Below, one piece after another: positions 58,983 to 64,000 of a DNA stretch of 64,000 nt (position 1 is its first letter; each line of letters begins with the position of its first letter). The position numbers were made by a program, and so were the translations under genes. This DNA comes from Paratinospora sagittata (taxonomy: Eukaryota > Streptophyta > Magnoliopsida > Ranunculales > Menispermaceae), in NCBI GenBank assembly GCA_035771175.1, contig CM069613.1, positions 5,390,001 to 5,454,000 on the forward strand, given 5' to 3'. Under the pieces are notes generated by a model. It was not told the origin of the DNA. It did no database searches and saw only the letters and a program-made list of their open reading frames with translations.

Positions 58983-60893
58983 ATGTCGGTGAATCGGAGT
59001 CGGATCGGCCGGTCGTCGAGCCTTGGAGAGACTTGCATGGTTGATCTGCTGAAACCGATTGATTCTCCGACACCACCGTGGAGAAAGCGCCGGGAAGTTC
59101 AACGTTCTTTGGACGTTTCGGAGTGTCCGGTCATTGCTGCAGAAGCGGAGAAGCGTCGCTGCTCAAAGATTCTCACGTTGGGGTCTCCGGTTCTGGAGAC
59201 GACGAGCGACGACGATGGTTCTAGTGGGACCGGATCAGTCGATGAGCGGATCGGTAGGTTTCTCGAGGCTTGTCACTTTTGCAAGAAGAAGATTGGCGAG
59301 AAAGATGAAATCTTCATGTACAGGTTTGATGAATTTATTTCGTTTGTTTTGCTTTCTTTGTTGTTTAAATCTGGTATATCATGCTTTAGATCCATTGCTG
59401 TATATAGCTCGGTTTTCGTGATCGTTCTTTGCGTTTTTTCTGTTTGTTTTGTTTTCCACTTCGGATTAAGGTAAATTCGTTCGGTGTTCTCGATTCAAGT
59501 TGTTGTCTTCGAAATTCTCTTGAGGTTTTCGCATAAGTTTGTGAAATTTTTGTTTCTTGATTTGTTAATCTTCTTGAAGGTTTTGAAATTCTGTTCTTTA
59601 CATAAAATGCAAGAAGGCTTGTTTTGATCACTTCGTAGTTCAATGCAAACTTTAAGTTGAGTATTGGTCATGATACCATATTGTTTAAATACTTGACTAT
59701 CTATTAGGAATACTGCTGGGAAAAGAAGGGGCAGAGTCTCATCGATTTATTCTATTTTATTGTATTTCAGAATAATATATTCATCAATCCTTATTTTTAG
59801 TTCTTGCCACGCTTTATCGTAGGAATTTAATATGATTAAAATTAGTTATTTATAATCTTAAAATATTATACTTTTTGTTTGTTGAGAGAATCTTTGTTTT
59901 TTTTTTCCTCTTCTTTGTCTCCCTATATATGAGTGTGCATGTGTGTGCAACTCAATTCAACTCAGCCTTTTCCCAATTGTATGGGGTCAGCTACATAAAT
60001 CCTACTCCTCCCGCCCTTATCGATTTAATGAGGGCTATATATGTGTGTGTATTTTGAGTGATGCTAGGGGTACATTAATTGAAACTCAATCCTCCACATC
60101 TGATGAATCACACAGGAGCTCGAGCTGCACAATACACACACAACCAGCTGTGATATGATGGACGTGGAGGTTCAAATTTTTACTTTGAGTTTCAATTAGT
60201 GTACATTTACCATTTTTCACATATTTATCTCTTTTTAAAACAAAATGTTTTGTTTACTCCTAGGAAAAAATTGTGATACTGGAGAAGAGGATGTGTTATT
60301 GGGTAGACTAATTATATCGATTTTGGGAACGGTTGAAGATTTGAGGTTGAATAAAGGGTTTGAAGAAGGGATGGACACCACCTCAAATGTGGTTGATGGG
60401 CCTAGGGCTGAAAAACAGAGCATTTGCATAATTGGAATGCAACATTGGCATGCCACAACTCACAAGTTACTCCCACACTTTACCAGCCGACTTCAGCTGA
60501 CCCAGTTTGCATATCAACATGTTTGCTTCTTTTTGTTCCTGTGTCACTAGTAGTTCTGCAGTCTCTATTGAGATATTATGTCATAAAACGTGAAAGGATA
60601 ATACATTATCAGTATCTCTGCCTTTGCTCATTTAATTAGAGGCACTGTTCTGCCCTGATATTAATTTATTTACATGTTTCCGAATCATCCATCAATTGCC
60701 AGCTAAAATTTTCTTTTTTGATTTCTTTGTTCATTTCTTTAGGTTTGGAATAGGCCATTTTGGTATCTTTTGTGATATTAACTGTAAGATTTTGATATTG
60801 AACAGTTACTTGCGTGCATTTTGCTCGCCTGAATGTCGAGACAAGCAGATTGCTTTGAATGAGAAAGAGAGACCAAGTTCTAGAAGTCACTGA
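58983..60893 (+). CDS. FCS-like zinc finger (FLZ/DUF581) protein, 2 exons, 142 aa
   Basis: Exons 58983-59323 and 60806-60893 (GT-AG intron of 1,482 bp), 429 nt. The FLZ domain is near the C-terminus: FLEACHFCKKKIGEKDEIFM then AFCSPECRDKQI. The zinc ligands are Cys97, Cys100, Cys120 and Cys124, with 19 residues between the pairs and the family-defining FCS. The intron falls inside the domain, between the two Cys pairs. The N-terminal half is Ser/Arg-rich and probably disordered (RSRIGRSSSLGE), followed by a proline stretch PTPPW. Known family role: plant-specific adaptors that bind SnRK1 kinase subunits and other partners in nutrient and stress signalling. Length is typical for a small FLZ. 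The member cannot be named from sequence alone. The intron carries an RTE tail and a MITE. Confidence 0.92.
59940..60020 (-). mobile_element. RTE 3' tail in the FLZ intron, antisense to the gene
   Basis: Read on the minus strand: GGATTTATGTAGCTGACCCC, ATACAATTGGGAAAAGGCTG, then AGTTGAATTGAGTTG. This is the RTE 3' end with its TTG-rich tail, as at 34340 and 19150. Confidence 0.65.
60070..60204. mobile_element. MITE with 20-bp terminal inverted repeats in the FLZ intron
   Basis: GTACATTAATTGAAACTCAA (60070-60089) pairs with TTGAGTTTCAATTAGTGTAC (60185-60204), 19 of 20 matching. CTCCACAT near the left and ACGTGGAG near the right extend the foldback. At 135 bp with no coding capacity it is a classical MITE. 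The true ends may be a few bases further out (TGCTAGGG on the left). Confidence 0.7.
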
Positions 60894-61918
60894 ATTGAAC
60901 AACTAAGGTAGGTTGGAGCAATGATAACACGTATAGCAGAGATTGGTGTCAGACATTAAAAGGTACAATGTTAATGAATGCCCCCCATGCAGCAACAATT
61001 TACCATACGAAATCAGCCATGCATAGCTGTCATGTTTTTACGATCAGCTTGCACTTGTGTATAAAAGTTACCACAAAGTGTTTACTTTTCAAGGCTTTCA
61101 ATTCAAATTTTCTTATTCATTCCTACTACTTGTCTACAATCAAAGAACTTATCTGGTTGTAGTTTTATTGCGTTGGATTCTGTTTTTCAAGTTTCGATTA
61201 CACTTAACACTGCAGAATTCTGTAATTTGTTCATGAATACTGATTTTGCTGTAATCTTGATCTTGTTGGAGATGTTTCTGCTTATCGGTCCATGCACATG
61301 TTCTTTTTCATTATAATGAACTCTTAAGGCCTCAACTATAATCATGGCGTTTCTATTGGCTTCTTGCGTCATTTGATGGAATTAGCGATCCTGGCAAATC
61401 CTCCCCAGGGCAACCTTTTGCCATCCTTAAGTACTTCAAAGTTCAAACTATCCTAGCTGCCTTCCCTCGATGGGTAGATTCAGTTCTTTACCATGTCTGT
61501 CAATCATACAATAGTATTTTAGTGTAGATGATACATTGTGAGCAAACTTGGCCTAGCCCCAAATCTAAACCAGGGAGAAATGGTCCGTGCCTTAGGCAGC
61601 ATATAGGTCAAGAGTTCAACTTGCACATCAGGTATAAAATACGTTTCCTGTTGGAGCCACCTTCATGGTCCAAAGCGGCCTAATGATTTGTAATTTTTAT
61701 GGGACTACATGTTTGATGGGATTAGTCTTAGGGATCCCCTAGTTAGCATAAACAAAAGAATCACTAAATCACGATGCCATGCTTTTATCAAAAAGAACGG
61801 TCGGCGGTAAAAAACAACACATGAAAAAAACTAAATGTGGATACACGGTAAAACATTACAAAATAACACTAGAAATGAGTGTATTCAAGAAATTATAGTA
61901 GTCATAATCATTAAGAAA
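60894..61918. other. FLZ 3' flank, gene-free
   Basis: No gene or clear repeat recognised. The FLZ 3' UTR must lie at the start of this stretch, but no strong AATAAA signal is seen close to the stop codon. Confidence 0.5.
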
Positions 61919-62122
61919 GATATAATTATTTGGAATTTGACCGTTAGCCTAGTCTTGATAGATCAAAGTGATATAATTATTTGGGATTTGACCGTTAGCC
62001 TAGTCTTGATAGATCAAAGTGATATAATTATTTGGGATTTGACCGTTAGCCTAGTCTTGATAGATCAAAGTGATATAATTATTTGGGATTTGACCGTTAG
62101 CCTAGTCTTGATAGATCAAAGT
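61919..62122. repeat. 51-bp minisatellite, four copies
   Basis: Units start at 61919, 61970, 62021 and 62072. Each is GATATAATTATTTGGGATTT, then GACCGTTAGCCTAGTCTTGA, then TAGATCAAAGT. The last three are identical and the first differs by a single base (GGAATTT). Because 51 is divisible by three, one frame reads as a 17-residue repeat, but nothing supports a gene here. Near-identity points to recent expansion and likely length polymorphism. Confidence 0.92.
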
Positions 62123-62169
62123 GGAGAAAGTGGATTTTATATAGCCAATTTTATATGGTTGAGAAAAAC

Positions 62170-62711
62170 GCTTAGTTGAGTTGAGAATAGGGTTTTCTTT
62201 TTTTTTCTTTGTTCTTCCATACATCTTTGCACATATACCACACATGCACGTGCAACAAGGTCAGTGGTGGATCTAGACCTTTGATCTTGGAGGGGTAAAG
62301 CGAAAACATATAAAATATTTATAACTGAAAAAGTAATCATCATCAACTTTTATATATAAAAGATAGAGAGTTTTTGATATGCATAAGTAATTTAATAATT
62401 ACAAATATGAACTAACCAGATAAAACTTAGTTTAAAAGTGTCAAAATTAACTCAGGTAATTAGACCAACTTAATGAACCAGTAGAGGAGTAGGGAGCTGT
62501 AATTTTACTCTCTTTTTTTTCATTCATAGATGACAAAAAAAACTTAACCCACAAGTTTCCGTTTTCTTTTCTTTTAACTTGTTAAAATCGAGGCGTTTTA
62601 ATTTTTAATCATAGTGGTGGGTTGGTTATGTACAAAAAAAATAAAAAAATGGTGGGCTAGTTTTTTTTTTTCTCTCGGGCTTTAAAACTTTTAAGATAGC
62701 CCAAGTTTAGT
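62170..62711. other. Gene-free spacer
   Basis: Contains CTTAGTTGAGTTGAG at 62171-62185, perhaps an RTE tail remnant. No gene. Confidence 0.4.
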
Positions 62712-64000
62712 GTCACGACGCCCCTTATGTAGGCTGACGTCATAATCGACACAATGTACTATACACTATACATCTTCGTATACAGTGTACAATACACTGT
62801 CAACCTCAATGTAAATACACGAATTTCAAATTCCTTGATAGATTTCAAATTAAAATCTACATTCATTCATTTTCATACTCATTTACAGTCAGATATTCAT
62901 CATCATAACAGTATTTCATACCCCAACACGTCAAGTATGATTCATATTTTCACCTCACTCGTCTACGTGATAATATATATATATATATATACATGCTAAT
63001 TATACGTATCAAAAGTAATCATATTGTAACCGTTTCCTCCATACATATATAGCAAGTAAAGTTCCAGAAGAAGGCTTATCCTTTCTTTGTTTTTCTTTTT
63101 GCTTTTGGGTCTTTACCTGAAATATTGGAGGTAATGGGGTGAGCTACAACAAGCTCAGCGAGTAGGTTCCATTCTATAGCATTCGTATGCATTTAATAAA
63201 CATGTTGATAAAAATATGCACAAAATAGCTTGGAGCTTCCTGTAATATTTTTCAAAACAATCTCACTTTCCCACTGAAAGTCATATTCATCTCTCACCTT
63301 CTAAGTATAGAGTCACCCCTCGTTCGGCCCAAACAAGGGTACCCTAACTGTCCTCTCATACTCAATTTTATCACAATTAATTCCAAGATAGCCACTAAGC
63401 CCATGAGATACTCAAGGTGCTACTAATGCGGGACTTATTCCTGGAATGACTCATGTTCTTACAAGTTAGACATGCTTCGTTTTCGAAATATTTTTTTATG
63501 TATTCAATCAATGTAATTTTATAGCATGCTATTCATACATGCTTATCATTACAAACAGTTCATAGCTGCAATGCCATACAAAATAACCAAGAAATGGAAG
63601 TATACTCACTCAAAGCCAACAACCTAGTGCTCACCAAATATCACTACCACCGCGTACTGTCCCCACCTATTCCAAACTTTGCTGTAATTTCACCAAACAA
63701 TAATAATCAATTATTTTCCATATGATTTTACTCTCAAATATGCCCACAAGTACTACGTGTCAGTATATAATCATGAAACTTAATCTTATCTGTATATAAA
63801 CATCTCAATCCCACCAATATATTATTCCATTAATATATTTGTATGCCATAAAATAAGTCTCAAACCTATTCATATATACATATATTAATATACCTCTCAA
63901 CCTCATATATTGCTATATATATACACATTAATAGATTAATATATACTCATTCATATATTAATATATGTACATATTAGTATATTAATATAATTCTCATTAA
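62712..64000. mobile_element. Possible start of an LTR-type repeat running off the window
   Basis: Starts around TGTCACGACGCCCCTTATG and contains GGGGTGAGCTACAACAAGCT followed by CAGCGAGTAGG near 63141. This echoes GGGGTGAGCTTGAAAGCCCA at 1349 inside the 810-3729 element, whose start is TGTAACACCCC. The rest is AT-rich and non-coding. The right end and any target duplication lie outside the window, so this is tentative. Confidence 0.35.

Noticed and set aside
61835..62179. 114-codon frame with 17-residue repeats, or a CRISPR-like array
   Set aside because: Direct 51-bp units abut with no spacers, so it is not CRISPR; the frame is a consequence of the minisatellite period.

Overview
The window is nuclear DNA of a dicot plant. 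The evidence is spliced genes with GT-AG introns, AT-rich intergenic DNA, a vicilin-type seed storage gene, and many plant LINE, RTE, hAT, PIF/Harbinger and LTR-type repeats. The vicilin looks like those of tree nuts, so a woody rosid (perhaps Fagales) is plausible, but this is recognition only and the species is not fixed. There is no prokaryotic gene organisation and no CRISPR array.

Layout. 1-9.3 kb is a tandem vicilin (7S globulin) locus. The last exon of one copy lies at 182-354. A complete six-exon copy (516 aa) lies at 6043-8976, behind a promoter rich in seed-type elements. About 5.6 kb of repeats separates the two copies, including a solo-LTR-like element (810-3729) with a perfect 5-bp target duplication. 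9.3-11.7 kb is intergenic and holds a LINE RNase H remnant.

11,773-51,200 (minus strand) is one 39.4-kb gene. I assembled it by hand into 32 exons that stay in frame throughout (8,079 nt, 2,692 aa). The product is the nucleolar ribosome-biogenesis protein UTP20/DRIM. Four introns of 4-6.6 kb account for most of its length. They carry two LINEs, a LINE 3' end, two RTE-type elements and two hAT-like non-autonomous elements, one of them nested inside a LINE. Three of the four longest retroelement remnants lie antisense to the gene.

51.4-58.8 kb is gene-free. It holds a 2.1-kb PIF/Harbinger-type element starting about 220 bp upstream of the UTP20 start codon, an unexplained array of short degenerate motifs at 54.8-55.6 kb, microsatellites and a LINE 3' end. 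58,983-60,893 (plus strand) is a two-exon FCS-like zinc finger (FLZ) gene with a telomere-like tract in its leader. 60.9-64 kb has no gene; it contains a 51-bp minisatellite and what may be the start of an LTR-type repeat.

The three genes (seed storage, ribosome biogenesis, FLZ adaptor) are ordinary single-function plant loci and do not form a pathway. I did not find a convincing new biological system. The observations most worth following up are the transposon structures with readable target duplications, the 54.8-55.6 kb array, and the recent duplications in the vicilin linker and 3' UTR.
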